This document shows, piece by piece, positions 56,920-64,000 of a DNA stretch of 64,000 bases; within the stretch, counting starts at the first letter, position 1; each line of letters begins with the position of its first letter. The stretch is from the NCBI GenBank assembly GCA_900315435.1, contig OMYY01000005.1, positions 1 through 64,000 on the forward strand. Reading direction: 5' to 3'. This DNA is from an uncultured Spirochaetaceae bacterium (GTDB lineage: Bacteria > Spirochaetota > Spirochaetia > Sphaerochaetales > Sphaerochaetaceae). Position numbers and translations under genes: made by a program. Below the pieces are notes generated by a model. That model saw nothing but the letters and a program-made list of their open reading frames with translations, was not told the DNA's origin and made no database searches.

Positions 56920-58179
56920 TCAGTTCTCTAAAAAGCGTTCGCCGATGTCCTGGCGGTACCAGGATCCCTCGAAGTGGATCTTGTTGATCTTCGCGTAGGC
57001 GTTCTTGTTGGCCATGTTGATGTTCTCGCCTTTGCCGACGATGGTCACCGGCCTGCCACCGACGGTAATCGGCTGTCCATCATGTCTCTCGACGGCACCG
57101 AAGAAGACCTGTGGCTCATCCTTGAAGGAGTTGAGCTGCATGTAGGCAGGAAGCGGATCGAGCACCTTGCCGATTTCGGGAGCTTGCGGATAGCCCTTGC
57201 TGGCGATGACGATGGCGACGGTGCTTTGGGTTGAGACACTCAGCTGGTAGCTCCCCAGGTTGTCGTGCTCCATCGCGTACATGATGTCCAGGGCGTCGCT
57301 CTTGATCAGCGGAATGATCGCCTGGGCTGAGGGATCGTTGAAACGTACGTGATAGTCGACCAGGATCGGACCGTCCTTGGAAAGGATTACGCTGAAAGTG
57401 AGTACCCCGTGGTAGGTGAGCTTTTCGACACCCATGCCGTAGATGGTCGGGTTGATGATCCGATTGACCAGCTCCTGGCTCAACTCGTCGCTGATGGGGA
57501 CCGGGCAGATGGCACCCATGCCACCGGTGGGGATGCCCTCCTCGTGCTGGGTCTTGGAGTAATCGCTGGAGAAGGGAAGCAGCAGATATCCCTTGTTGTC
57601 CACCAGTGCGGTGACGGAAAGGGAAAGGCCGCGAAGGTGCTCCTCTACCAGGATGTCGCCTCGCTTGAGCAGTTCTTTGCCGAAGGCGATCAGCTGCTGG
57701 GTGTCAGTCGTATCGATCATCATCCTGCTCGGAGCCGGCCCCTTGCTCTTGATGACCAGGCGTTCTCCCTGGTGGCGCAGCAGGAAGGCTTCCATCGTCT
57801 TGGCGTCGCTGAACAGCTTGTGGCTCGGAGTGGGGATGTTGTGGCGGTCGGTGAAAGCTCGGGCAAAGTCCCTGTCTCCCTCCAGCTTCAGCGATTTGCT
57901 CGGGCAACCGAAGCATTCGATGCCCTTCTCCGTGAGCTTGTCCACCATCGCGCTGAACAATGGCTTTTCGGTGCCGATGAAGACAAAGTCGATGTGGTGG
58001 TCAAGGCAGGCCTGATAGACTTGCCCAAAGTCCTCAGGATTGATGTCAAGATTGATGGCGAGCGCTTCGGTGCCATAGTTGCCCGGTGCGACATACAGAT
58101 CCTCAATGAAATGACTGCGGGAAAGCCACCATGCCAAAGCATGGTCTTTGGCTCCAGATCCTAGGACTAATACTCTCAT
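56920..58179 (-). CDS. Divergent PurD-like ATP-grasp protein
   Basis: A 419-aa homologue of phosphoribosylamine-glycine ligase along its whole length (MRVLVLGSGAKDHALAWWLS, VAPGNYGTE, TGGMGAICPV, GYPQAPEIG). Several near-invariant PurD motifs are changed. The KADGLAAGKG loop reads KSKGPAPSR (from K144), the QDHKR segment reads SDYSKTQH, and the metal-binding EFNxRFGDPE reads DYHVRFNDPS (275-284). It could be a fast-evolving PurD or a repurposed paralogue. No other purine gene is adjacent. It lies 28 bp downstream of dusB. Confidence 0.75.
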   Translation of the reverse strand: MRVLVLGSGAKDHALAWWLSRSHFIEDLYVAPGNYGTEALAINLDINPEDFGQVYQACLDHHIDFVFIGTEKPLFSAMVDKLTEKGIECFGCPSKSLKLEGDRDFARAFTDRHNIPTPSHKLFSDAKTMEAFLLRHQGERLVIKSKGPAPSRMMIDTTDTQQLIAFGKELLKRGDILVEEHLRGLSLSVTALVDNKGYLLLPFSSDYSKTQHEEGIPTGGMGAICPVPISDELSQELVNRIINPTIYGMGVEKLTYHGVLTFSVILSKDGPILVDYHVRFNDPSAQAIIPLIKSDALDIMYAMEHDNLGSYQLSVSTQSTVAIVIASKGYPQAPEIGKVLDPLPAYMQLNSFKDEPQVFFGAVERHDGQPITVGGRPVTIVGKGENINMANKNAYAKINKIHFEGSWYRQDIGERFLEN

Positions 58180-58207
58180 ACGTACCCTCGCCTCAAACGT
58201 ACCACCA

Positions 58208-59206
58208 TCAATTTATGCTCGTCAACCTTGCGCAAATATATGCATAATCCGCTCTCGTCTCGGTGGTGTTGAATGCCTGTTTCGCCTCACGCACCCCTTG
58301 CATCCCACGCAGGTAAAAGGAGGCGCATTTGCGCATCTGGTGGCAGGCGCTCCGCTCTCCGTATTTCTCGATGGTGGCGTCCAGATGCTCCATCAGCGCC
58401 TGGATGCGGCGCTCGGTGGACAAGGGCATCGGTTCCTTCCCCTCGCCCAGCGCCTTGGCGTCCTCGAAGATGAAGGGGTTGCCGATCGCTCCACGGGCCA
58501 CCATGACCGCATCGACCTCGTACGTCCTCAGTACCTTGACGACGTCCGCAGCCGTGAAGAGGTCGCCGCTGGCGATGACTCGCACCTGGGGCCAGTGCCT
58601 TGCCCGGAAGTCGCAGAGCTCCTTCAGCCGTTCTTGGTGGGCGAAGGGGGCGTACCCCTCGGTACGGGTCCTGGTATGGAGCGTCATGGCGCTGGCTCCC
58701 CCAATGGCCACTGCGTCGGCAAACTCCAGAAAGTTGACCGACTGGTTGTCCCAGCCGAGACGGAACTTGATGGAGACGGGGATGTCGGTCAGTTCGGTGA
58801 TCCGCTTGACTATCTGTCTGGCCAGCTCCGGGTCCTTCATCAGCGCCGAGCCGCTTCCGGTGCGGGTTACCTTGGGAACCGGACAGCCTGCGTTGATGTC
58901 GATCATCACCGGATGGTAAGGAATGGTCTTTTCCACCGCTTTCTCGATTGGGTCGAGACTACCCATGAAGAGCTGCACCGCGTAGTTCCGCTCGTTGGAT
59001 GCCCGCTCCATCAGCTCTTCGGTCTTTTCGCTGTCGCGGTAGAGCCCCTCGGCACTGACCATCTCGGTATAGGTGAGGTCCGCCCCATGCTTGATGCACA
59101 GCGAACGGAAGGGAATATCGGTATATCCCGCCATGGGGGCGAGAAACAGGTTGCCTTGCAGTACAGCGCTTCCCACCAGGAAGGGCCGGATGTACGGTTG
59201 CTTCAT
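58208..59206 (-). CDS. dusB: tRNA-dihydrouridine synthase (DusB type)
   Basis: A 332-aa FMN enzyme reducing uridines in tRNA. It has LAPMAGYTDIPFRSLC, TEMVSAEGLY, the catalytic Cys in DINAGCPVPKVTRTGSGSAL, SIKFRLGWD and MVARGAIGNPFIF. The ATG at 59206 gives the canonical N terminus, follows the predicted -10 by 11 nt and lacks a Shine-Dalgarno. Dus subclass is inferred from overall length and motif style. Confidence 0.9.
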   Translation of the reverse strand: MKQPYIRPFLVGSAVLQGNLFLAPMAGYTDIPFRSLCIKHGADLTYTEMVSAEGLYRDSEKTEELMERASNERNYAVQLFMGSLDPIEKAVEKTIPYHPVMIDINAGCPVPKVTRTGSGSALMKDPELARQIVKRITELTDIPVSIKFRLGWDNQSVNFLEFADAVAIGGASAMTLHTRTRTEGYAPFAHQERLKELCDFRARHWPQVRVIASGDLFTAADVVKVLRTYEVDAVMVARGAIGNPFIFEDAKALGEGKEPMPLSTERRIQALMEHLDATIEKYGERSACHQMRKCASFYLRGMQGVREAKQAFNTTETRADYAYICARLTSIN

Positions 59207-59217
59207 GATTGATGCAA

Positions 59218-59247
59218 AATATATCATGCTCCAAATGGCTTGGTCAA
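59218..59247 (-). promoter_or_regulatory. Promoter of dusB (minus strand)
   Basis: On the minus strand TTGACC (plus 59242-59247), an 18-nt spacer and TATATT (plus 59218-59223). Start is expected about 4-5 nt before the dusB ATG. Confidence 0.7.
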
Positions 59248-59290
59248 ACATGCTAACTTTCATCTGGAAAAACACTTACATAAAGCGGGT

Positions 59291-59319
59291 TTGACAAATC
59301 GACCTTGTCGTGCTAGGTT
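59291..59319 (+). promoter_or_regulatory. Promoter of the ricT-like gene
   Basis: TTGACA (59291-59296), a 17-nt spacer and TAGGTT (59314-59319). The ATG at 59328 is 9 nt past the -10, so the start is at or within two bases of the codon. Confidence 0.75.
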
Positions 59320-59327
59320 TCTCTCAT

Positions 59328-60476
59328 ATGAGAAAAGAACAGTATCGTCCTGATGACGGACAGACACATACCAATCACCCGGATAGCGGTTACATCTATC
59401 TGGTGAAAAATCCTTCCAGCAACGAGCTCTCCGTCTGCGCATGGGACAGCATGCTCTACCCGGGCATCAGTGTCGTCATGCCGACACGCTATGGCTTGGA
59501 CCTGGGCATCGTCGTTGCTGACGCTTCGCAGATGGGAAAACCCTATCAGGCCGGATCGACCGAGATCCGGGGTGCCTGTGCACGCTGCCGCGCCGGCTAC
59601 GATGACGGCGATGCCGAGGAGCCGGTCGAGATGGTCGATGACCAGCCTTTGGCGGCCAGTGGCGAGGTTGGGCCGGACGGAAATCCGGTGGTGGACGATA
59701 TCATTTGGAACGAGGATCCCGACGTCGACGCGTGCTCCGAGTGCGAGATGTGCATCGACCAGAGGGATCCGGAAAAGGTGAAGCTTGCAGGGGATGCCCT
59801 GTGGATTGTCCGTCTTGCCACGCCGAGCGACTTGGCCCGCTACCAGGAACTGTCAGGCAAGGAAGAGGAGGCTATGCGGATTTGCCGCGAGAAGATCGCC
59901 TTCCACAAGCTGGACATGAAACTGGTCACCGCCCATTTCCTGCTGGGCGAGCCGAAAATCCTCTTTTTCTTCACCGCCGACGTCCGTGTCGACTTCCGTG
60001 AGCTGGTCAAGGACCTGGTCAGTGTCTTCCGCATCCGCATCGAGCTGCGCCAGATTGGCGTCCGTGACGAGAGCCGGGTGTTGGGCGGGCTGGCCATCTG
60101 CGGCCGTGATTTCTGCTGCCATGCCATGACGGACAAGCTCAACCCGGTCTCGATCAAGATGGCGAAGGAGCAGAACCTTTCGCTCAACTCGATGAAGATA
60201 TCCGGTCCCTGCGGACGCCTGCTCTGCTGCCTGGCCTTTGAGTACGACTTCTACGCCGAGGAAAAGGCCAAGTACCCGCAGGAGGGAAGCAGGCTGAGGG
60301 TGGGGGACGAACTGATGAAGGTGTCCGAAGTGAACATCCTTTCCAAACAGTTGACCTTGTGCGGAACCGAGGGACGGGTGTTGACCCTGCCTGCGAGCGC
60401 CTGCATCTATAAGGAAGAGACGAAACGGTGGGAGATTTCCCAAGAGTATATGGACGAGCTCTTCGGGAAAGAATAA
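59328..60476 (+). CDS. ricT: PSP1/RicT-like protein with Cys-rich insertion
   Basis: A 382-aa member of the PSP1 family. B. subtilis RicT (YaaT) forms an Fe-S-containing complex with RicA and RicF that directs RNase Y cleavage. The core is clear: REKIAFHKLDMKLV, FFFTADVRVDFRELVKDLV, IELRQIGVRDESRVLGG, CGRDFCC, MAKEQNLSLNSMKISGPCGR and LLCC. Between the N-terminal barrel and the core sits an insertion of about 75 residues with CARC (C84, C87) and CSECEMC (C136, C139, C142), unlike the short linker I know from the family. No Shine-Dalgarno is present. Confidence 0.85.
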   Translation: MRKEQYRPDDGQTHTNHPDSGYIYLVKNPSSNELSVCAWDSMLYPGISVVMPTRYGLDLGIVVADASQMGKPYQAGSTEIRGACARCRAGYDDGDAEEPVEMVDDQPLAASGEVGPDGNPVVDDIIWNEDPDVDACSECEMCIDQRDPEKVKLAGDALWIVRLATPSDLARYQELSGKEEEAMRICREKIAFHKLDMKLVTAHFLLGEPKILFFFTADVRVDFRELVKDLVSVFRIRIELRQIGVRDESRVLGGLAICGRDFCCHAMTDKLNPVSIKMAKEQNLSLNSMKISGPCGRLLCCLAFEYDFYAEEKAKYPQEGSRLRVGDELMKVSEVNILSKQLTLCGTEGRVLTLPASACIYKEETKRWEISQEYMDELFGKE

Positions 60477-60496
60477 AAATTCAATAAAGCATTGTA

Positions 60497-60525
60497 TTGA
60501 CCCATTTTATAGTCTGTGCTATGTT
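60497..60525 (+). promoter_or_regulatory. Promoter of rpsT
   Basis: TTGACC (60497-60502), a 17-nt spacer and TATGTT (60520-60525). Start near 60532 leaves a leader of about 80 nt, AT-rich and without an obvious strong hairpin. Confidence 0.65.
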
Positions 60526-60613
60526 GTTAAGCCGTCAGTTAATTTGCTGATTACAAATAAAGAATACTACCAAATAGAAATACATTGGTTTTTCCAGTGT
60601 TGGAGGATCTAGG

Positions 60614-60916
60614 ATGAGAAATCGGTCTGCAGAGAAGAGAGCACGCCAGAACATTGTGCGCAGAGAGAGAAATCGTGAGACCAAGAGTGCTGTCCGCACC
60701 GCCTGCAAGGGCTTCAGCGCCGCTGTCGCGGCAGGCGACAAGGAACTGGCTGCCACCAAGCTGGCGCTTGCCGTGAAGCTGCTCGATTCCGCTGTCGGCA
60801 AGAATGCCCTGAAGCGCAACACCGCTGACCGTAAGAAGTCCCGCCTTACTCGCCACTACAACAAGCTGGTTGCTGGCGCACCGAAGGAAGCTGCTCCCGC
60901 TCAGGCTGCGAATTAA
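60614..60916 (+). CDS. rpsT: 30S ribosomal protein S20 (bS20)
   Basis: A 100-aa helical protein. It has RSAEKRARQNIVRRERNRET, LDSAVGKNALKRNTADRKKS and RLTRHYNKL, with a short Ala/Pro tail. TTGGAGGATC precedes the ATG. Its neighbours are ricT upstream and an HU-family gene 19 nt downstream. Confidence 0.95.
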   Translation: MRNRSAEKRARQNIVRRERNRETKSAVRTACKGFSAAVAAGDKELAATKLALAVKLLDSAVGKNALKRNTADRKKSRLTRHYNKLVAGAPKEAAPAQAAN

Positions 60917-60935
60917 CGGTTGAGGAGCGTAGGAC

Positions 60936-61253
60936 ATGGCAGATTCCAATAAGCTTACCAAAGCTACCATTATTGAGAATCTTCACGAGACTCATGGTTT
61001 CAACCGCAATGACATCCATCTGATCATTGACGAGTTCTTTGAGGAAGTGAAGAAAGGCCTGAAAAACGACCAGGTCATAGAGCTCAGGGGATTTGGCACC
61101 TTCGAGGTCCGTACCCGCAAGGGAAGAGAGAAAGCCCGCAATCCGAAAACGGGCGAGATTGTCTCGGTCTCGACGCATGGCGTGGCGATTTTCCGTCCCG
61201 GAAAAGAGCTGAAGGACTACGTCTGGAATCTTCGGAACCACGAGGAGAACTGA
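60936..61253 (+). CDS. HU/IHF-family DNA-binding protein
   Basis: A 105-aa nucleoid protein. LTKATIIENLHETHGFNRND at the start, IELRGFGTFEVRTRKGREKA in the beta-arm hinge, then RNPKTGEIVSV with the DNA-intercalating Pro. HU and IHF subunits are not separable by eye. TTGAGGAGCG precedes the ATG. It is followed 2 nt later by lnt. Confidence 0.93.
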   Translation: MADSNKLTKATIIENLHETHGFNRNDIHLIIDEFFEEVKKGLKNDQVIELRGFGTFEVRTRKGREKARNPKTGEIVSVSTHGVAIFRPGKELKDYVWNLRNHEEN

Positions 61254-61255
61254 AC

Positions 61256-62899
61256 GTGGTTCAGCAATCGGACAACGGAAAGAGACAGCGGAACCTTGGA
61301 ACATATTGTTCTGAGGTTCTGTTGTTATTAGCCAGCTCTTTCGTTCTTTCCCTGGCGTTCCCAGGCTTTCTCTCGAAGAGCGGATTCGGGTTTCTCGCAT
61401 TTGTCGCGCTGATTCCGGTATTTGTCGTCATCCATCGCACCCGTCCGGCTGCCACACCCTTCTATGGCTTCTTCTACGGGTTCATGTTCTACCTGTTCTT
61501 CAATTACTGGCTGAGGAACTTCCACCCTCTTGCGATCTTCATCGTCACGATCATCAAGGGCGGAGAGATGGCATTGCTTTTTCCCTGTCTGAAAATGGCT
61601 GACAGCTGGTGCAAGAAGTGGAGCTGGCTGGTGCAGGCCTTCATCTGGACCGCCTACACCTATCTCTGCCAGAGCTGGTTCGCCGGCTACCCCTACGGGA
61701 CGATTGCCTACGCGCTGTGGAACTATCTTCCGCTGGTGCAGATCGCCTCGGTCACTGGTATCTGGGGCGTCAACCTGCTTTTGGTCATGCCGCAGTCCTT
61801 CATCGCCATGCCAGTGGCCCGCCGGGAACGTGTGCGCGGCTGGTTGCGGGACCGAAGGGTCTGGGCGGTCGCCTATGTGGTCGGTTTTGTCCTGTGGCTG
61901 GTTCTTGGTACGGCCAGCTGGCAGCGCTGGAAGCGCATGACGCCTGACCGTTCCTGGAAGGTGGCCGTCGTCCAGCACAACGCCAACTCGTGGAAAGGCG
62001 GCTACACTACCTACAAGCGGAACTTCAACAACCTCCGCAAACTGAGCCTGGAGGCGATGGCGAAACATCCGGACATCCTGGTCTGGTCCGAGACAGCCTT
62101 CGTCCCGTCGGTGGCCTGGCATGAGAACTATCCTACCGATCCCGATACCAGCGCTCTGGTGGAGGAGTTTGTCAACTTTGGCAAGGAGCTCAGTGTCCCG
62201 CTGATTACCGGCAATCCGGAAGGTGTCCTTTCCGACCCCTCGCTTCCGCCGGAACTCGAGGATGGAACGTGGAACCGCGAGGACTACAACACCGTCATCA
62301 TGTTCGACGACGGGCAGATCAAGCAGACCTACCGCAAGCAGCACCTGGTACCGTTCACCGAGCACTTCCCCTACGAGAAGACGATGCCGCACCTGTACAA
62401 CCTCCTGAAGGCGAACGACTACCACTGGTGGCTGACCGGAACGGAGAGTGTGGTTTTCGAGAGCGATGGCATCAAGTTCTCCACCCCGATTTGTTTCGAG
62501 GATGTCTACGGAGACCTGAACGCCGAGTTTGTCCGCGGTGGCGCCGACGTGCTGATGAACATGACCAACGACAACTGGTCGCAGAGCGAGGCGAGCGAGA
62601 TCCAGCATGGCGTCATGGCGGTCTACCGTTCGGTGGAGAACCGCCGCACCATGATCCGCTCGACCAACAGCGGGCTTTCCTGCTATATCACCCCGGACGG
62701 ACAGGTCCATGACGAGCTGCCGTTGTTCAAGGCGATGTGGCACATCTTCGATGTTCCCGTCTATCTTTCCTCTACCCACGCAGAGACGGTCTATACCCGC
62801 TATGGAGACTGGCTTGCCTATCTCTCCATCTGGGTCTCCATCCTCTCGCTGTCTGTCGGTCTTGCCGTCACCATCGTCACCCGAAGGAAGCGGCACTGA
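61256..62899 (+). CDS. lnt: Apolipoprotein N-acyltransferase
   Basis: A 547-aa inner-membrane enzyme adding the third acyl chain to lipoproteins, which implies a diderm envelope. About six N-terminal membrane helices are followed by a nitrilase domain. Catalytic Glu is in LVWSETAF, Lys in YRKQHLVPFTEHFP and Cys in TPICFEDVYGD; a last membrane helix is at the C terminus. It starts with GTG, GAGGAG 11 nt upstream inside the HU gene end, so it is coupled to HU. Confidence 0.94.
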   Translation: MVQQSDNGKRQRNLGTYCSEVLLLLASSFVLSLAFPGFLSKSGFGFLAFVALIPVFVVIHRTRPAATPFYGFFYGFMFYLFFNYWLRNFHPLAIFIVTIIKGGEMALLFPCLKMADSWCKKWSWLVQAFIWTAYTYLCQSWFAGYPYGTIAYALWNYLPLVQIASVTGIWGVNLLLVMPQSFIAMPVARRERVRGWLRDRRVWAVAYVVGFVLWLVLGTASWQRWKRMTPDRSWKVAVVQHNANSWKGGYTTYKRNFNNLRKLSLEAMAKHPDILVWSETAFVPSVAWHENYPTDPDTSALVEEFVNFGKELSVPLITGNPEGVLSDPSLPPELEDGTWNREDYNTVIMFDDGQIKQTYRKQHLVPFTEHFPYEKTMPHLYNLLKANDYHWWLTGTESVVFESDGIKFSTPICFEDVYGDLNAEFVRGGADVLMNMTNDNWSQSEASEIQHGVMAVYRSVENRRTMIRSTNSGLSCYITPDGQVHDELPLFKAMWHIFDVPVYLSSTHAETVYTRYGDWLAYLSIWVSILSLSVGLAVTIVTRRKRH

Positions 62900-62907
62900 T
62901 GCCTTCG

Positions 62908-62927
62908 CCGGCACCTTCGGGTGCCGG
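62908..62927 (+). terminator. UUCG hairpin after lnt
   Basis: CCGGCACC (62908-62915) pairs perfectly with GGTGCCGG (62920-62927) around TTCG. The tail has only scattered T, so it is a weak terminator or a stability hairpin. Confidence 0.6.
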
Positions 62928-62963
62928 TTGCATGCCGTTTGTGTAGAAGTGATAACGAATTGC

Positions 62964-62992
62964 TTGACACGAAAATGGCGGGTTACTATAGT
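62964..62992 (+). promoter_or_regulatory. Promoter of rho
   Basis: TTGACA (62964-62969), a 17-nt spacer and TATAGT (62987-62992). The start near 63000 leaves a leader of about 114 nt. Near its end CCCA/TGGG (63075-63078/63088-63091) followed by TTTTT is a weak attenuator-like structure, of interest because rho is often autoregulated. Confidence 0.85.
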
Positions 62993-63113
62993 GAGTGGTA
63001 TCCAAAGACAGTTTTGTCCGTGAATGCTGAAAGCTGTCGATATACTATTTCCCGTACTACGAAATGTGAATCTTCCCAGTACCAAATTGGGTTTTTCTTG
63101 GAGTTAATACTAC

Positions 63114-64000
63114 ATGTCTGACAATGAAGAAGAAGCAGTAAAGGTGGAAACCTCCGCCCAGCCTGGCGAGAAAAAGGCTGTTGTCCGCAGGGTTCGCCGC
63201 GCCCCGCGAAAAGCTCTTGCCGTGAAGGTGAAAGCTCCTGAGGTGGTAGAGCAAGCACCGGAAGCCGCTTCTCCAAGCGCCCCGACGGATGCGTCCCCTG
63301 TCATCGAGCAGTCGCCTGTGGCTCCGGATTCCCAGTCCGGGCAGCGTCCTGAGGAACCGGGAGCCGAGATGGAGAATGCCGGAGGGAACCGCTCCCAGGA
63401 GCAGGGCGAGGAAAGCGCGTTCCAGAACCAGGAGGAGCCCCAGGGCGAACAGCGCCAGGAGGAACCGCAAGGCGAAGGCGGAGGCGAGCAGAAACAGGGT
63501 GGCCGCCATGACTTCGACCGCAACCGCCGTTTCAACAACCGTCAGGGACGCCACAACCAGCGCTTCCAGAAAAACGCCAACAATCCCAACGCCAGCCAGC
63601 GGCCGAACCGCCATCCGCAAAACGAATATTCCCAGGACATCAACATCGAGGAACATCCTGAGGCTCCCGTGCTCAACGTCAACGCCTATGCCTGCCTTCC
63701 CCAGGACCAGATCCGCAAGATCGGCGTGGAGAAGGGTCTGGACGAGAACCGCGTGCTGGATATGAAGAACCAGGAGATCCTGGCCGAGATCCTGAAGAAG
63801 CATTCCGCCGCAGGTGGCGTGATCACCGGCAGCGGCACTCTCGAGGTGCTGCCTGACGGCTTCGGCTTCCTCCGGAGCCCGAACAACAGCTACCTGTCCG
63901 GTCCGGAGGACATCTATGTATCCCCGGCGCAGGTCAAAGGCCTTGGCTTGAAGACGGGTGATACCGTCTTCGGACAGGTCCGTACTCCACGCGATGGCGA
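63114..64000 (+). CDS. rho: Transcription termination factor Rho (5' part, runs off the window)
   Basis: The first 295 codons of Rho; the ATPase domain lies beyond the window. Residues 1 to about 185 are low-complexity: basic and Ala/Val-rich, then Gln/Glu-rich, then Arg/Asn-rich ([20 protein letters not shown]). A Rho_N-type helical region follows, then the cold-shock RNA-binding domain [40 protein letters not shown]. The ATG at 63114 has GGAG 10 nt upstream. Confidence 0.93.
   Translation, partial: MSDNEEEAVKVETSAQPGEKKAVVRRVRRAPRKALAVKVKAPEVVEQAPEAASPSAPTDASPVIEQSPVAPDSQSGQRPEEPGAEMENAGGNRSQEQGEESAFQNQEEPQGEQRQEEPQGEGGGEQKQGGRHDFDRNRRFNNRQGRHNQRFQKNANNPNASQRPNRHPQNEYSQDINIEEHPEAPVLNVNAYACLPQDQIRKIGVEKGLDENRVLDMKNQEILAEILKKHSAAGGVITGSGTLEVLPDGFGFLRSPNNSYLSGPEDIYVSPAQVKGLGLKTGDTVFGQVRTPRDG

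Noticed and set aside
63024-63107. 27-codon upstream frame in the rho leader, ending just before the rho start
   Set aside because: It lacks a ribosome site and shows no unusual codon content, unlike the Met leader of metQ.

Overview
The window looks like a chromosomal housekeeping segment of a GC-rich (judged by eye) member of the phylum Spirochaetota, most likely near Sphaerochaeta/Treponema. Three things support this. There is a SpiroCoCo-type coiled-coil protein (50161-51954). RpoB has Asn at the position equivalent to E. coli Ser531, the substitution known from naturally rifampicin-resistant spirochetes. The gene order secE-nusG-rplKAJL-rpoBC-rpsL-rpsG, and separately tuf-rpsJ..., lacks fusA and infA. 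No species call is possible from sequence reading alone. I see no prophage, insertion sequence, CRISPR array or rRNA gene.

Layout. 1-3171: a methionine ABC importer in two units, metNI and metQ. A terminator, an AT-rich palindrome, a promoter and a 23-codon Met-rich leader peptide (2095-2166) lie between them. 3221-12786: rmuC, argF, a TetR-type regulator, clpB, a MocA-like nucleotidyltransferase, a DUF554 membrane protein and glgP. 13066-25721: one large expression-machinery block with its own TTGACA promoter: tRNA-Thr, rpmG, tRNA-Trp, secE, nusG, rplK, rplA, rplJ, rplL, rpoB, rpoC, rpsL, rpsG. 25736-27006: two opposite-strand envelope-type genes that interrupt the block. 27089-42342: tuf with a long structured leader, then the S10-spc-alpha ribosomal cluster from rpsJ to rplQ. 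42362-45996: rny, ymdB and tlyA, with a convergent GerMN-domain gene. 46081-51954: ptsI, der, a HAD phosphatase and the SpiroCoCo protein. 52000-56893: grpE, dnaK, dnaJ and rlmB, without hrcA. 56920-60476: a divergent PurD-like gene and dusB on the minus strand, divergent from a RicT/PSP1 gene. 60497-64000: rpsT, an HU-family gene, lnt and the 5' part of rho.

Functional reading. Most genes serve transcription, translation, protein folding and RNA turnover. RNase Y, YmdB and a RicT-like PSP1 protein are all present; in Bacillus, RicT is part of a complex that steers RNase Y, so a related RNA-processing system is plausible here. Regulation appears to rely heavily on RNA structure: the Met leader upstream of metQ, hairpins over or next to the ribosome-binding sites of clpB, tuf, dnaK and dnaJ, attenuator-type terminators before rpoB and rpsJ, and an 11-bp stem clamping tRNA-Trp. 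Four genes have promoter-like -10 boxes so close to the start codon that leaderless mRNAs are likely (mocA-like, ptsI, dusB, ricT).

The best candidate for something undescribed is the Met-rich leader peptide upstream of metQ. It suggests ribosome-mediated control of methionine uptake in place of a SAM riboswitch. All structures were found by reading complementarity by eye; no folding energies or database searches were run.
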